A stretch of 64,000 nucleotides of DNA, from assembly GCA_029580855.1 (NCBI GenBank), contig JAKPQH010000055.1, positions 1 to 64,000 of the forward strand, in the 5' to 3' direction. This DNA is from a bacterium. Lineage in GTDB: Bacteria > Methylomirabilota > Methylomirabilia > Methylomirabilales > 2-02-FULL-66-22. The first letter of the stretch is position 1. Every line of letters begins with the position of its first letter. Under the pieces are notes generated by a model that worked only from the letters and a program-made list of their open reading frames with translations, was not told the origin of the DNA and ran no database searches. Shown one piece after another: positions 43,877 through 52,905 of the stretch. Both the position numbers and the translations under genes were made by a program.

Positions 43877-44815
43877 ATGGTTCGCGCGATGTTCCTGGGT
43901 TGGTCCGCACAACGGCTCATCGCTCCGCTGCTCGCGGCCCTGCTCTTGGGCTGCGGCGACACTCGACCGGAGCGCCAGCCGGAGGGCGCCGTTGCCTTCC
44001 GGAGCGGCGCCGGACAGGAGAGCGCCAGCCGGATCTTTGTCGTGCCGGGCCTCCCGTTCCAGCGCTCGGGGATGCTCGTGCCGGCTCACCAGCCGGCCTG
44101 GCAGGCCGCGTGGCCGGAGGAGGATCGAGAGCCTCCGCTGCTGCGGGGCGCCTCGGGCGGCATGACGACCGGTCTGGGTCTCCTCCTGATCATTCCCGTG
44201 GCCGCCACCTTCTGGCCGGCGGCGGTGGGGATCGTCGTCGGGTCCACCGCCGCGGGGATGCTGGGCGTCACCCTCGGCGACACCACCGAGATCCGGATGG
44301 CGGCGCCGGATCGCGCGGTCATCGTCGAGGCGACCAAACGGCTGCAGCCCGACCGGCTGTTTCGAGAAGCCATGGGCCAGGGGCTGCGCCGTCGCACGGG
44401 ACAGCCGCTGCCCGTCGTCACCTGGCGTACGGCCGAGAACCCCGACACCGCGGGGACCGACCCGCTGGTCGAGGCGCGGGCCCGCGGACTGGACGGTGTG
44501 CTGGAGTTTTCCATCGACGCGCTGGGTCTGGCAGCCGGGGAAGAGCGGGACACCTACGGCGTCTTCGTCCAGGCGCGTGTGCGCGCTCTGGACGCGCGCG
44601 ACGGGCGGCTGCGGTACGAACGGGTCTTGAGCTATGGGCCGGGACGCGCGGTCGCGGGCCTGCCGAGATCGGACTTCCACACCGTCGAGCTTCTGGCGGC
44701 CGACCAGGGGCGCGTGTTCCGTCAGGTGGCGTCGGACGGGATCCGGCGCCTGACGCGCATCCTGGCCGAGGACCCCCAGTTGCCCCTTGCCCCGTCACCG
44801 CCGGGCGTGCCATGA
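43877..44815 (+). CDS. Putative lipoprotein with membrane segment, unknown function
   Basis: About 312 residues from ATG 43877; ATG 43889 is an alternative. The N-terminus ends in LLAALLLGCG, a lipobox. A strongly hydrophobic, Gly-rich stretch (MTTGLGLLLIIPVAATFWPA to near residue 135) follows, then a soluble domain of about 170 residues (VLEFSIDALGLAAGEERDTYGVFVQARVRALDARDG) resembling outer-membrane or periplasmic assembly lipoproteins. No family recognised. Monocistronic and convergent with the Smr gene. Confidence 0.65.
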   Translation: MVRAMFLGWSAQRLIAPLLAALLLGCGDTRPERQPEGAVAFRSGAGQESASRIFVVPGLPFQRSGMLVPAHQPAWQAAWPEEDREPPLLRGASGGMTTGLGLLLIIPVAATFWPAAVGIVVGSTAAGMLGVTLGDTTEIRMAAPDRAVIVEATKRLQPDRLFREAMGQGLRRRTGQPLPVVTWRTAENPDTAGTDPLVEARARGLDGVLEFSIDALGLAAGEERDTYGVFVQARVRALDARDGRLRYERVLSYGPGRAVAGLPRSDFHTVELLAADQGRVFRQVASDGIRRLTRILAEDPQLPLAPSPPGVP

Positions 44816-44848
44816 CCCGAGGTCCAGCGACAAACGGTCACACGCGCG

Positions 44849-44867
44849 TCCCAACTCGCCCTTGGGA
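44849..44867. terminator. Weak hairpin between convergent genes
   Basis: TCCCAA (44849-44854) and TTGGGA (44862-44867) with a 7-base loop, followed by TTTGGG on the plus strand. It may serve either convergent gene. The T run is short. Confidence 0.3.
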
Positions 44868-44879
44868 TTTGGGCAAAGC

Positions 44880-45233
44880 TCATCGCTGGCTGCGCGGCGC
44901 GTCCGGGTCCTCTCGCAGTCGGACCACCGTCGCGCCCCAGCCGCCCCGGTCCGGCGGCGCGCCGCCGAAGGCGTCCACCAGGGGATGGCCGCCGAGCACC
45001 GAGCGGACCACCGTGCGCTGGGTTCCCGTGCCGCGCCCGTGAATGATGCGGACTTCGCGGAAGCCACGCCGGACGCACTCCACGATGTACTCGCGCACGA
45101 GATCGGGGATGTCCCGCGGCGCGAAGGCGTGCAGGTCTAAAGAGTCCTCGACCGGCAGACGAACGGCGGGACCGGATTCCGGTGCGTCCGGGCCGGCCGC
45201 TGGCCCGTCGGCATCGGCGGGGCGGGAAGCCAT
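44880..45233 (-). CDS. Smr domain protein (MutS2-like nuclease domain)
   Basis: 117 residues. The Smr core is DLHAFAPRDIPDLVREYIVE near residue 33 and IIHGRGTGTQR near 63-73, both standard Smr motifs (LDLH and HGxG). Stand-alone Smr proteins are nicking endonucleases or RNA-cleaving enzymes on stalled ribosomes. The first 30 residues are a Pro/Ala-rich tail. It starts 13 bases after the amidase gene ends and is in the same operon. Confidence 0.85.
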   Translation of the reverse strand: MASRPADADGPAAGPDAPESGPAVRLPVEDSLDLHAFAPRDIPDLVREYIVECVRRGFREVRIIHGRGTGTQRTVVRSVLGGHPLVDAFGGAPPDRGGWGATVVRLREDPDAPRSQR

Positions 45234-45246
45234 CGCGGCGCCGCGC

Positions 45247-46665
45247 TCAGGCCGGCGGCGCGGGCCGTCGATCGTGCAGCGGGCTCACCGTCTCGTAGGC
45301 GCGCCCCAGACGGAGGAGCGTCGCCTCGTCGAAATGGCGGCCGACAAGCTGGAGACCCACGGGGAGACCCTCCGTCGTCAAGCCGCAGGGCAACGACAGC
45401 GCGGGGTGCCCGGTGACGTTGATCGGCCTGGTGCAGCGGGTGAGCCAGGCCCGCACATCGTCCCGGACCCCGTCCACCGTGGCCTCCCGCTCGTCGGTGC
45501 GCGGCGCCGGGATGGGCGTCGTGGGCAGCAGCAGCGCGTCCACGCTCGTCAGGGTGCCGTCGACTTCCGCCCGGAGGATCTGGCGGGCGCGCTGCGCCTT
45601 CAGGTACTGGGTGGCCAGGACGAACTGCCCCGTGAGGAGTCGCGCCCGCACGTCGGCGCCGTACTCCGAGGCGCGTGTCTTGAGGTACGGCTCGTGATAG
45701 GCCATGGACTCGGCGGTAATGATGGCAAAGGCGGCCGGTCCCGCGTGGTGGATGCGGGGCAGGCGGATATCCTCCACCCGGACCCCGAGCCCCTCCAGGG
45801 CCCGCGCGGCGGCCTCCACGGCGGCCCGGACCTCGGGATGCAGCCGCTCGAAGAACACCTCGCGGACGACGCCGATTCGCAGGCCGCGGGGATCCGGGTC
45901 CGACGCGCGCCGATAGTCGGGCACCGCCGCGGCCGCCGTGGAGGGATCCGCCGGATCGTGCCCGGCCAGCGCCTGCAGCAGCAGCGCCGCGTCCGTCACG
46001 GTCCGGGTCATGGGGCCGATGTGATCCAGCGACCAAGCCAGCGGGACCACGCCGGCGCGGCTTACCCGCCCATAGGTCGGCTTGAGCCCCACGATCCCGC
46101 AGAGCGAGGCGGGAATCCGGATCGAGCCGCCGGTGTCGGTGCCCAGGGCCCCGGCGCAGAGGCCCGCCGCCACCGCCGCCCCGGACCCGCTGCTGGAGCC
46201 GCCCGGCATCCGGTCGCGCCCCCACGGATTCGCGGCCGTCCCGTAATGGGGGTTCACGCCCGTGGGGCCGTAGGCGAATTCGTGCATGTTGAGCTTTCCC
46301 AGCAGGATCGCGCCCGCCTCGGCCAGCCGCACGGCAACCGTGGCATCGGTGCCGGGTACCCAGTCTTTCAAGATCCGCGAGCCGCAGGTGGTGCGGATTC
46401 CGCGGGTCATGACCAGATCCTTCATGGCGATCGGGATGCCGTGAAGCGGACCGCGGTACCTGCCGCTTCCGATTTCCCGCTCCGCGGCGGCCGCTTCGGC
46501 CAGCGCACGTTCCTCGAGCACCGTGATGTAACAGCGGGCCGCCGCATCCTCCCCCCGGATGCGGTCCAGGTAGGCCCGCGTCAGCTCCACGGGGGAGAGG
46601 GTCCGCCGGCGCAGACGCTCGCCGGCCTCGGCGATGCTGAGCCGGGTCAACGCGTCAGCGTCCAT
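45247..46665 (-). CDS. Amidase (GatA/AtzF-type amidase signature family)
   Basis: 472 residues from ATG 46665. The catalytic triad is in AMKDL (Lys near residue 74), the Gly/Ser-rich GGSSSGSGAAVAAG (Ser near 150) and the nucleophile Ser in DTGGSIR near 174. The sequence after that, PASLCGIVGLKPTYG, is the classic amidase signature. It might be the GatA subunit for tRNA amidation, but no gatB is visible, and amidases of this kind with a GatC-like small partner often act on carboxamides or allophanate-like substrates. Overlaps the small upstream gene by 11 bases. Confidence 0.88.
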   Translation of the reverse strand: MDADALTRLSIAEAGERLRRRTLSPVELTRAYLDRIRGEDAAARCYITVLEERALAEAAAAEREIGSGRYRGPLHGIPIAMKDLVMTRGIRTTCGSRILKDWVPGTDATVAVRLAEAGAILLGKLNMHEFAYGPTGVNPHYGTAANPWGRDRMPGGSSSGSGAAVAAGLCAGALGTDTGGSIRIPASLCGIVGLKPTYGRVSRAGVVPLAWSLDHIGPMTRTVTDAALLLQALAGHDPADPSTAAAAVPDYRRASDPDPRGLRIGVVREVFFERLHPEVRAAVEAAARALEGLGVRVEDIRLPRIHHAGPAAFAIITAESMAYHEPYLKTRASEYGADVRARLLTGQFVLATQYLKAQRARQILRAEVDGTLTSVDALLLPTTPIPAPRTDEREATVDGVRDDVRAWLTRCTRPINVTGHPALSLPCGLTTEGLPVGLQLVGRHFDEATLLRLGRAYETVSPLHDRRPAPPA

Positions 46666-46858
46666 AGGACGCCTCCCCCGGCGGCACCAACAGGGTGGCC
46701 GGCTCGACGCTCTGGAGATCGAGGTCGTCCAGCCCGGCCAGCCCCTCGAGCTGGGCGCCAAGCTGGGCCTCGATGCTGGGCAGGTCGGCGGGGTCCACGG
46801 GAACCCGCGCCAACACCACGGCGATGGCCCGCAGAAGATCGGTGGAAACGGACGCCAT
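46655..46858 (-). CDS. Small GatC/AtzG-like partner protein
   Basis: 67 residues from ATG 46858, preceded by GAGGAGGATG. It begins MASVSTDLLRAIAVVLARVP and has the helix LPSIEAQLGAQLEGLAGLDD and the VEPATLLVP tail that GatC-type proteins use to wrap around the amidase. It lies just upstream of and overlaps the amidase gene. The tail, with VEP, matches GatC; the helix is shorter. A frame open beyond it to 47971 is a shadow of the next gene. Confidence 0.8.
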   Translation of the reverse strand: MASVSTDLLRAIAVVLARVPVDPADLPSIEAQLGAQLEGLAGLDDLDLQSVEPATLLVPPGEASYGR

Positions 46859-46893
46859 GACATCCTCCTCGGAGATTCCAGGACACGTCGCGT

Positions 46894-46923
46894 ACTCTAG
46901 CAAGTTTCGCGGCGGCATGTCCA
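46894..46923 (-). promoter_or_regulatory. Promoter of the GatC-like/amidase/Smr operon
   Basis: Minus strand TGGACA (46923-46918), 18-base spacer and TAGAGT (46899-46894). Identical hexamers and spacing to the promoter at 16167-16196. Confidence 0.5.
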
Positions 46924-46972
46924 GCCGAAAGGCCGTGTTGCGCCCCCGCCGGCGCCGCCGGGGCGTCCCCTC

Positions 46973-48010
46973 GTGAGCGCCGCCCTCCTGAGCGGGGTGC
47001 GCGGGCAGCTCCTCGTGGTGATCGTGGGCCTCGGGCTGTTTGGCCTCTTGGTCTACGGCGCGGGCCCCGCGGGGGTCTTCCAGGCCTTCCGCCAGCTGGG
47101 ATGGCTGACGCCCCTGATCGTCCTGCCGTACCTTGCGTCGTACATCCTCGACACACTGGGATGGTGGTGGGTGTTGTCGCGCTGCTTCCGCGGTCCGGCG
47201 GATGCGCCCTCTCCCGTGCCGTCCTTTCTCCGGCTCTTCGCGATCCGCGCCGCCGGCGAGACGGTCAACGCCGTCACGCCCACCGCGTACTTCGGCGGAG
47301 AACCGGTCAAGGCGTGGCTGCTCGACCGCCGCGGCGTCCCGCTGGCCCGCGGTCTGGCGTCCGTCCTGGTTTCCAAGACCGCGCTGATGCTGACCCAGGG
47401 GGTGTTCGTCCTGTTGGGAGTGCTGGTGGCCATGGGACGCTGGCGGACGGCGGTACCCACGTGGGCGGCAGGCGGAATCGGGGCGGCACTCGCCCTTCTG
47501 GTGGCCGCGGCCGTCATCGGCATCCAGCGCTACGGTCTCTTCACGCTGCTGCTGAACCTCTCCCGCCGCCTGAGCGGCCGCGAGTCGCTCTTGGCCCGAT
47601 GGGAAGCCGAGGCCATAGCGCTCGACGGCCTCCTGCGCGATTTCTACGGCAAGCGGCCCGGGGCCTTTCTGGTGTGCTGCGGTCTGCACTTCCTGGGCTG
47701 GCTCGCCGGCTGCTTCGAGGTGCTCCTGGCCCTCCGGCTCTTGGGCGCACCCGTGGATTTCCCCGCGGCCTTCAGCATCGAGGCACTCTCCAGCGTGGCC
47801 AAGCTTGCCGCGCTGGTCGTGCCGGGAAGCCTGGGGGTCCAGGAAGGCGGGCAGGTCGTGATCTTCGTGACGTTCGGCCTGGGGGCTCCGCTGGCGATGA
47901 CGTTCAGTCTGTTGAGACGCGGGCGCGAGCTCCTCTGGGTCGGCTTCGGTCTGATGGTGTTGCTGCAGCATCGCGGGCTGCCACGGATGCGGGAGGCCGC
48001 GGGGAAATAG
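46973..48010 (+). CDS. Lysylphosphatidylglycerol synthase TM-region/UPF0104-like membrane protein
   Basis: 345 residues from GTG 46973, with about eight membrane segments. It matches the flippase half of MprF (COG0392) without a catalytic domain: ETVNAVTPTAYFGGEPVKAWLL near residue 85 and the PGSLGVQEGG motif near 282 are conserved in this family. Probably a lipid-handling or polyprenyl flippase-type membrane protein. Divergent from the amidase operon. No canonical terminator lies directly after it on this strand. Confidence 0.8.
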   Translation: MSAALLSGVRGQLLVVIVGLGLFGLLVYGAGPAGVFQAFRQLGWLTPLIVLPYLASYILDTLGWWWVLSRCFRGPADAPSPVPSFLRLFAIRAAGETVNAVTPTAYFGGEPVKAWLLDRRGVPLARGLASVLVSKTALMLTQGVFVLLGVLVAMGRWRTAVPTWAAGGIGAALALLVAAAVIGIQRYGLFTLLLNLSRRLSGRESLLARWEAEAIALDGLLRDFYGKRPGAFLVCCGLHFLGWLAGCFEVLLALRLLGAPVDFPAAFSIEALSSVAKLAALVVPGSLGVQEGGQVVIFVTFGLGAPLAMTFSLLRRGRELLWVGFGLMVLLQHRGLPRMREAAGK

Positions 48011-48024
48011 ACGAGGCGCGCAGG

Positions 48025-48096
48025 CAAAGAAAAAGGCCTCGAAGTTTTCACGGCAAGCTGGCCGCCCCGGTGGACAAGGCCGGAGTCTTCGAGGCC
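48025..48096 (-). terminator. Intrinsic terminator of the small peptide/RNA unit
   Basis: On the minus strand GGCCTCGAAG (48096-48087) pairs perfectly with CTTCGAGGCC (48044-48035) and is followed by TTTTTCTTT. The loop of 42 bases is itself GC-rich and can fold. On the plus strand there is no T run, so it is directional. Confidence 0.75.
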
Positions 48097-48097
48097 C

Positions 48098-48219
48098 GGC
48101 GATTGCTGGGATTCCGTAGACGAAACCCCCGGCGTTCGCCAGCGCAGGGCTACGCCTACGTTACAATCACCTCACCTGTCCAGTTTAATATGCCCACTGG
48201 ATCACCTCCTTTCTGGTGT
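48098..48219 (-). ncRNA. Predicted short structured transcript (about 190 nt with terminator)
   Basis: From a predicted start near 48219 to the terminator, the transcript is about 190 nt. Besides the 13-codon ORF it holds a 5-bp CGTAG/CTACG closure (48160-48156 with 48119-48115) and GC-rich internal helices including GGCGAACGCC. No known RNA family was recognised. The existence of the unit rests on its promoter, ribosome site and terminator being in the right order. Confidence 0.45.
48156..48197 (-). CDS. 13-residue ORF with full-length Shine-Dalgarno
   Basis: GTG 48197 to TAG 48156 encodes MGILNWTGEVIVT. The Shine-Dalgarno AGAAAGGAGGTGATCC is complementary to almost the whole 16S anti-SD tail, with AGGAGG seven bases before the GTG. 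Codons ATA and TTA are rare in this GC-rich genome. Directly upstream is a promoter (48226-48254) and downstream an intrinsic terminator. No known leader peptide or RiPP precursor was recognised. It could be a microprotein, a leader peptide, or part of a dual-function RNA. Confidence 0.5.
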   Translation of the reverse strand: MGILNWTGEVIVT

Positions 48220-48225
48220 ACGCTC

Positions 48226-48254
48226 TATGTACAGTCCGGAACGCGTCCGCGCAA
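48226..48254 (-). promoter_or_regulatory. Promoter of the small peptide/RNA unit
   Basis: Minus strand TTGCGC (48254-48249), 17-base spacer and TACATA (48231-48226). It begins just after the terminator of the CBS gene, so this unit is separate from it. Confidence 0.45.
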
Positions 48255-48287
48255 GAAAAAAATGCAGGCGCCGCGGACAGGCGGCGC
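48253..48287 (-). terminator. Intrinsic terminator of the CBS-domain gene
   Basis: On the minus strand GCGCCGC (48287-48281) pairs with GCGGCGC (48274-48268) across a 6-base loop, followed five bases later by seven T (48262-48256). It lies 33 bases after the CBS gene stop. Confidence 0.75.
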
Positions 48288-48319
48288 GTGTCTCGGGTGG
48301 CACCCCTGTCGGAGACCTG

Positions 48320-48853
48320 CTAGGCTCCTTCGGGGATTCGAGGCTGCCGCCCCGGCTCGGGGGGGAGGTTGAGGATCTCCCGGGGGAAATGCTCCGTCAG
48401 GTAGTCCACGATGTCCTTGACGGACAGGATGCCGACCGGGTGTCCGTCCGGGTCGACGAGGGGTACGTGGCGATACCCGCCGACGCTCATCTGCTGGAGA
48501 GCGAAGGCGATGGGATCTTCCAGCGTCAGCGTCTCGGGATTCCGCGTCATGGCGCCGTCGACGGAGACCTTGGCGGGGTCGTAACCGGTGCCCACCAGCT
48601 TCGTCAGAATGTCCCGCTCGGTGAAGATCCCGACCACTTTGCCGCCGTCCTCCACCAACACGCAGCCGATGCGATGCTCTTTCATGATCCGCGCCGCCTG
48701 TCCGATGGTCGTCCCCAGGGGCACGGCGACGCGTCCCACGCGGCGCGGGAGGCTCTTGATCGGTTCGGCGAACAGCCGGGCGTCGATCGCCTTGGCCGGG
48801 CCCTCATCCTCGTCGTACCGCGCCTCCTCGTCGAAAATCGTCTCCGGATCCAT
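48320..48853 (-). CDS. Tandem CBS-domain protein
   Basis: 177 residues from ATG 48853. Two CBS motifs: residues about 40-95 (TTIGQAARIMKEHRIGCVLVE, GIFTERDIL) and 98-155 (MTRNPETLTLEDPIAFALQQ, GILSVKDIV). CBS pairs bind adenosyl nucleotides and usually regulate partner enzymes or transporters. The N-terminal 30 residues are acidic (DEEARYDEDEG). Divergent from the M48 protease. The open frame to 49129 upstream is not conserved. Confidence 0.9.
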   Translation of the reverse strand: MDPETIFDEEARYDEDEGPAKAIDARLFAEPIKSLPRRVGRVAVPLGTTIGQAARIMKEHRIGCVLVEDGGKVVGIFTERDILTKLVGTGYDPAKVSVDGAMTRNPETLTLEDPIAFALQQMSVGGYRHVPLVDPDGHPVGILSVKDIVDYLTEHFPREILNLPPEPGRQPRIPEGA

Positions 48854-49112
48854 GTCTCGCCTCCCCCGATCGCGCCCGGTCGCGCGCACGGCGCCCAAGG
48901 TATCAGCCACTTCACGCGTCTGAGAACCGATGATAGGTTGCCGCGCGACAGGGCGCAACGGAAACTTTTCGCAGGACTTCCGCGAACGGATCTCGCGAGG
49001 TACAATTCCGCGGGGCTTCGCGGCCACGAATGCGAGACGGTGCCGACAGAGCGGCGCTCGCCTCCGGGCCGGGGGCGGAGCGATCGTCGGGCGACACAGC
49101 GGAGGACGGGCC

Positions 49113-50006
49113 ATGTGCTGGCGGTGCAATCCACGAGCGGGCGGCGGAGACGGTCGAGCCGTCGCGGCGGCCCTGCGGGAGAACCGGGTGTCCCGCCGGC
49201 GGATACTGAAGGTCGGGCTGGGTCTCCTGGCGCTTCCTGCGACGGGGATCCTTCAGGCGTGCGCCACGACGCCCATCACCGGTCGCTCCCAGATTCGACT
49301 CATCTCTGCAGAGGAGGAAGCCAAGCTCGGCGTGATGGCGTTCGCGCAGTTGCGCGAGGCGGAGGTCAAGAAGGGCCGCCTGCTGACGGAGCGCGAGAAC
49401 CCGGCGGCCCATGCCATGGTCCGGCGCGTTTCCGAGCGGGTGATCGCCGCCTCGGGTCTGGGGCGCGCCTACGAATGGGACTACATGCTCCTCAACGCGC
49501 CCGACACCGTGAACGCCGCGGCCATTGCCGGCGGCCGGATCATCGTGTATTCCGGCATCCTACCCGTGGCCGGGACCGATGCGGGGCTGGCGACGATCAT
49601 GGGGCACGAGGTCGGACACGTGATGGCGCACCACACCGCCGAGCGCTATTCCCAGGATCAACTGGTCAACGTCGCCGGCTCGCTGGCAGGGGCCACCGCC
49701 GGAGGCAGCCTGGCGACGTTGGCCGTCCTGGGGCTCGGGCAGGTGGGTTTCCTGCTCCCGTACAGCCGGGCGCAGGAGAGCGAGGCGGACTACATCGGTG
49801 TCCTGCTCATGGCCAAGGCCGGCTATGATCCTCGCGAATCGGTCGGCCTCTGGCAGCGGATGAGCCGGCACGGTGGAAGCAGAGGGCCGGAGTATCTGTC
49901 CACGCACCCGAATCCGGAGACTCGCATCGCGCAGCTACAGGGCTGGCTGCCTCAAGCCATCCAGTATTACCAGAACCCGTCGCTCGCGCTGCCCAATACT
50001 CGCTAG
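49113..50006 (+). CDS. M48 family metalloprotease, exported lipoprotein type
   Basis: 297 residues from ATG 49113, with GGAGG ten bases upstream. Begins MCWRCNPRAG with a CxxC, then SRRRILKVGLGLLALPATGILQAC, which combines a Tat-like SRRR motif with a lipobox ending at Cys 50. Zinc motif HEVGH at residues 165-169 and the third ligand Glu in ESEAD near 223. This is the LoiP/YcaL (BepA-like) type of periplasmic quality-control protease. Its stop overlaps the FmdB-like stop in a shared CTAG. A TACAAT -10 candidate is at 49001-49006 with a weak -35. Confidence 0.88.
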   Translation: MCWRCNPRAGGGDGRAVAAALRENRVSRRRILKVGLGLLALPATGILQACATTPITGRSQIRLISAEEEAKLGVMAFAQLREAEVKKGRLLTERENPAAHAMVRRVSERVIAASGLGRAYEWDYMLLNAPDTVNAAAIAGGRIIVYSGILPVAGTDAGLATIMGHEVGHVMAHHTAERYSQDQLVNVAGSLAGATAGGSLATLAVLGLGQVGFLLPYSRAQESEADYIGVLLMAKAGYDPRESVGLWQRMSRHGGSRGPEYLSTHPNPETRIAQLQGWLPQAIQYYQNPSLALPNTR

Positions 50007-50167
50007 CTCTTGCGCGAAGTTTTGGTCACCACACCGCTGAACAGCGACTCAAGGTCGGTGGACCCGCACGTCGGACAGGCCGGCTGTTTTTCGCCTCGCT
50101 CGCGAATCGTCATGGTGACGGTGAACTCCTTCTGGCACTTCAGGCACAAAAACTCGTAGGTCGGCAT
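50003..50167 (-). CDS. FmdB-like zinc ribbon protein
   Basis: 54 residues from ATG 50167, with GAGGAGGTG at good spacing. Reads MPTYEFLCLKCQKEFTV near the start and CPTCGSTDLESLFSG, the two CxxC pairs (Cys 8, 11, 31 and 34) of the FmdB/putative regulatory zinc ribbon family. Role unknown, possibly regulatory or a metal sensor. Its stop and the M48 protease stop share the palindrome CTAG (50003-50006). A 5-bp hairpin CTACA/TGTAG lies upstream at 50224-50238. Confidence 0.85.
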   Translation of the reverse strand: MPTYEFLCLKCQKEFTVTMTIRERGEKQPACPTCGSTDLESLFSGVVTKTSRKS

Positions 50168-50462
50168 GGCCACCTCCTCTCATCCCCCACGTCGATGGGC
50201 GCGTGTTGGCGTACGGGCGATCACTACAAAGAATGTAGCGCGGACCGCCGCAAATTACCAGGGTTCAAACAACCGAGGAACCCGGACCTGTTGAACGGGC
50301 GGGGGAGGGTGCCCGCGCGGTCTCTCGGTAAGTCGGCGAGGCCAGCTTCCGCCGCAGCTACCGGTGGTAGAGGCCGCCGAGCCCCATCGGGATCTCCTGG
50401 AGAAGTTCCAGCGAGGTCTGCGCCGGCATGGTGGGCACACTTCGATCCACCGCTGCGACATA

Positions 50463-50498
50463 TTTTTGTCCCGCCGCCCGCGCCCGGCGGGCAAAAAA
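50463..50498. repeat. Interrupted palindrome just before the cyclase promoter
   Basis: Arms of 14 bases around an 8-base loop, CCCGCCG/CGGCGGG core flanked by T and A runs. Possible operator or bidirectional hairpin. Located immediately upstream of the -35 at 50500. Confidence 0.4.
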
Positions 50499-50499
50499 C

Positions 50500-50527
50500 T
50501 TGACTTCTCGCATCGCCCCCGTACAAT
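50500..50527 (+). promoter_or_regulatory. Promoter of the cyclase-malQ operon
   Basis: TTGACT (50500-50505), 16-base spacer and TACAAT (50522-50527), 42 bases before the start at 50570. Confidence 0.55.
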
Positions 50528-50569
50528 CCGCCGGGATTGGCGATGCCCTCACTCGCCGGGGAGAACGAC

Positions 50570-51373
50570 ATGACCGCAGACTCGGTGGCCGACGTGTTGC
50601 GCGGACGCAAGATCTTCGACCTGGGTGTGGAGCTTTTTCCAGGCATGCCGCATGTCCCGACCCATTCTCCTTTCGTGTATCAGATGGTCCGCGAGCACGG
50701 CGACCTCATGTACGGCGAAGGCGTCTCCGCGGCCGTCGACATCTTCGGCATGAGTTGCCACACCGGCACGCACCTGGACGGGCTGGGGCACTTCGCCAAA
50801 AACCTTTGCCTGCACGGGGGCCAGCCCGCCGCCGAAGGGCAGAGCAAAACCGCGGGCCTCTCGACGCTCGGTATCCAGCGGGTGGCGCCGTGGGTCGCCC
50901 GCGGCCTCCTGCTCGACATCCCGGCGGCGCAGGGGAGGGAAATTCTGGAACCGACGCAGGTGATCGGGCCGAGGGACTTGGAGCAGGCCGCGAAAAAGGC
51001 GGGGGTGACGGTCCGACCGGGGGACGTGGTGTTGATCCGCACCGGCTGGATGCGGCTCTGGCCCGACCAACGCAAATACTACAGCGTGCAGACCGGACAG
51101 CCCGGCATCGACGTGGAGGCCGCTCGCTGGCTCACCGAGCAGGGCGCCGCCTGTCTCGGCAGCGACAATTTCGCCGTGGAGGTGACGCCGACCGCAAACA
51201 ACGCGCACCCCGTTCACATCCACTGCCTGGTGGAGAAGGGCGTTCACCTTTTGGAAGTGGCGAACCTGGAGGCGCTGAGCCGCAGCGAAATCTATGCATT
51301 CTCGCTGATCATGGTGCCGATGAAGATCCGGGGCGGCACGGCCAGCCCCATCCGTCCCTTGGCGGTGGTGTAG
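50570..51373 (+). CDS. Cyclase-family metal-dependent hydrolase (kynurenine formamidase-like)
   Basis: 267 residues from ATG 50570, with GGGGAG upstream. The metal-binding signature HTGTHLDGLGH is at residues 64-74 (His 64, His 68, Asp 70, His 74). VLIRTGW near 156 and GSDNFAVE near 199 are conserved in the family. Reaction could be N-formylkynurenine or other amide/lactone hydrolysis. It is 25 bases upstream of malQ in the same transcript, with no metabolic link that I can see. Confidence 0.88.
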   Translation: MTADSVADVLRGRKIFDLGVELFPGMPHVPTHSPFVYQMVREHGDLMYGEGVSAAVDIFGMSCHTGTHLDGLGHFAKNLCLHGGQPAAEGQSKTAGLSTLGIQRVAPWVARGLLLDIPAAQGREILEPTQVIGPRDLEQAAKKAGVTVRPGDVVLIRTGWMRLWPDQRKYYSVQTGQPGIDVEAARWLTEQGAACLGSDNFAVEVTPTANNAHPVHIHCLVEKGVHLLEVANLEALSRSEIYAFSLIMVPMKIRGGTASPIRPLAVV

Positions 51374-51398
51374 GCCACCGGACCGAAAAGGACAAGCC

Positions 51399-52898
<1,500 letters not shown>

Positions 52899-52905
52899 GG
52901 TCCGC

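Larger units (their letters stand above)
50168..50569. other. Intergenic region between FmdB-like and cyclase genes
   Basis: Four hundred bases with no supported gene. It holds a 6-bp hairpin GGGTTC/GAACCC (50261-50283), a palindrome TTTTTGTCCCGCCG with its near-complement ending in AAAAAA (50463-50498, 12 of 14 matches) and the cyclase promoter. A short minus frame at 50358-50552 looks protein-like at its end (LELLQEIPMGLGGLYHR) but has no start signals, so I leave it out. Confidence 0.4.

Noticed and set aside
48195-48213. Match to the 3' end of 16S rRNA (TGGATCACCTCCTTTCT)
   Set aside because: Upstream sequence is not 16S rRNA. On the other strand it is a perfect Shine-Dalgarno, which explains the match.
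50358-50552. 64-residue minus frame ending in LELLQEIPMGLGGLYHR
   Set aside because: Protein-like tail but no start, no Shine-Dalgarno and no family; overlaps the cyclase promoter region.
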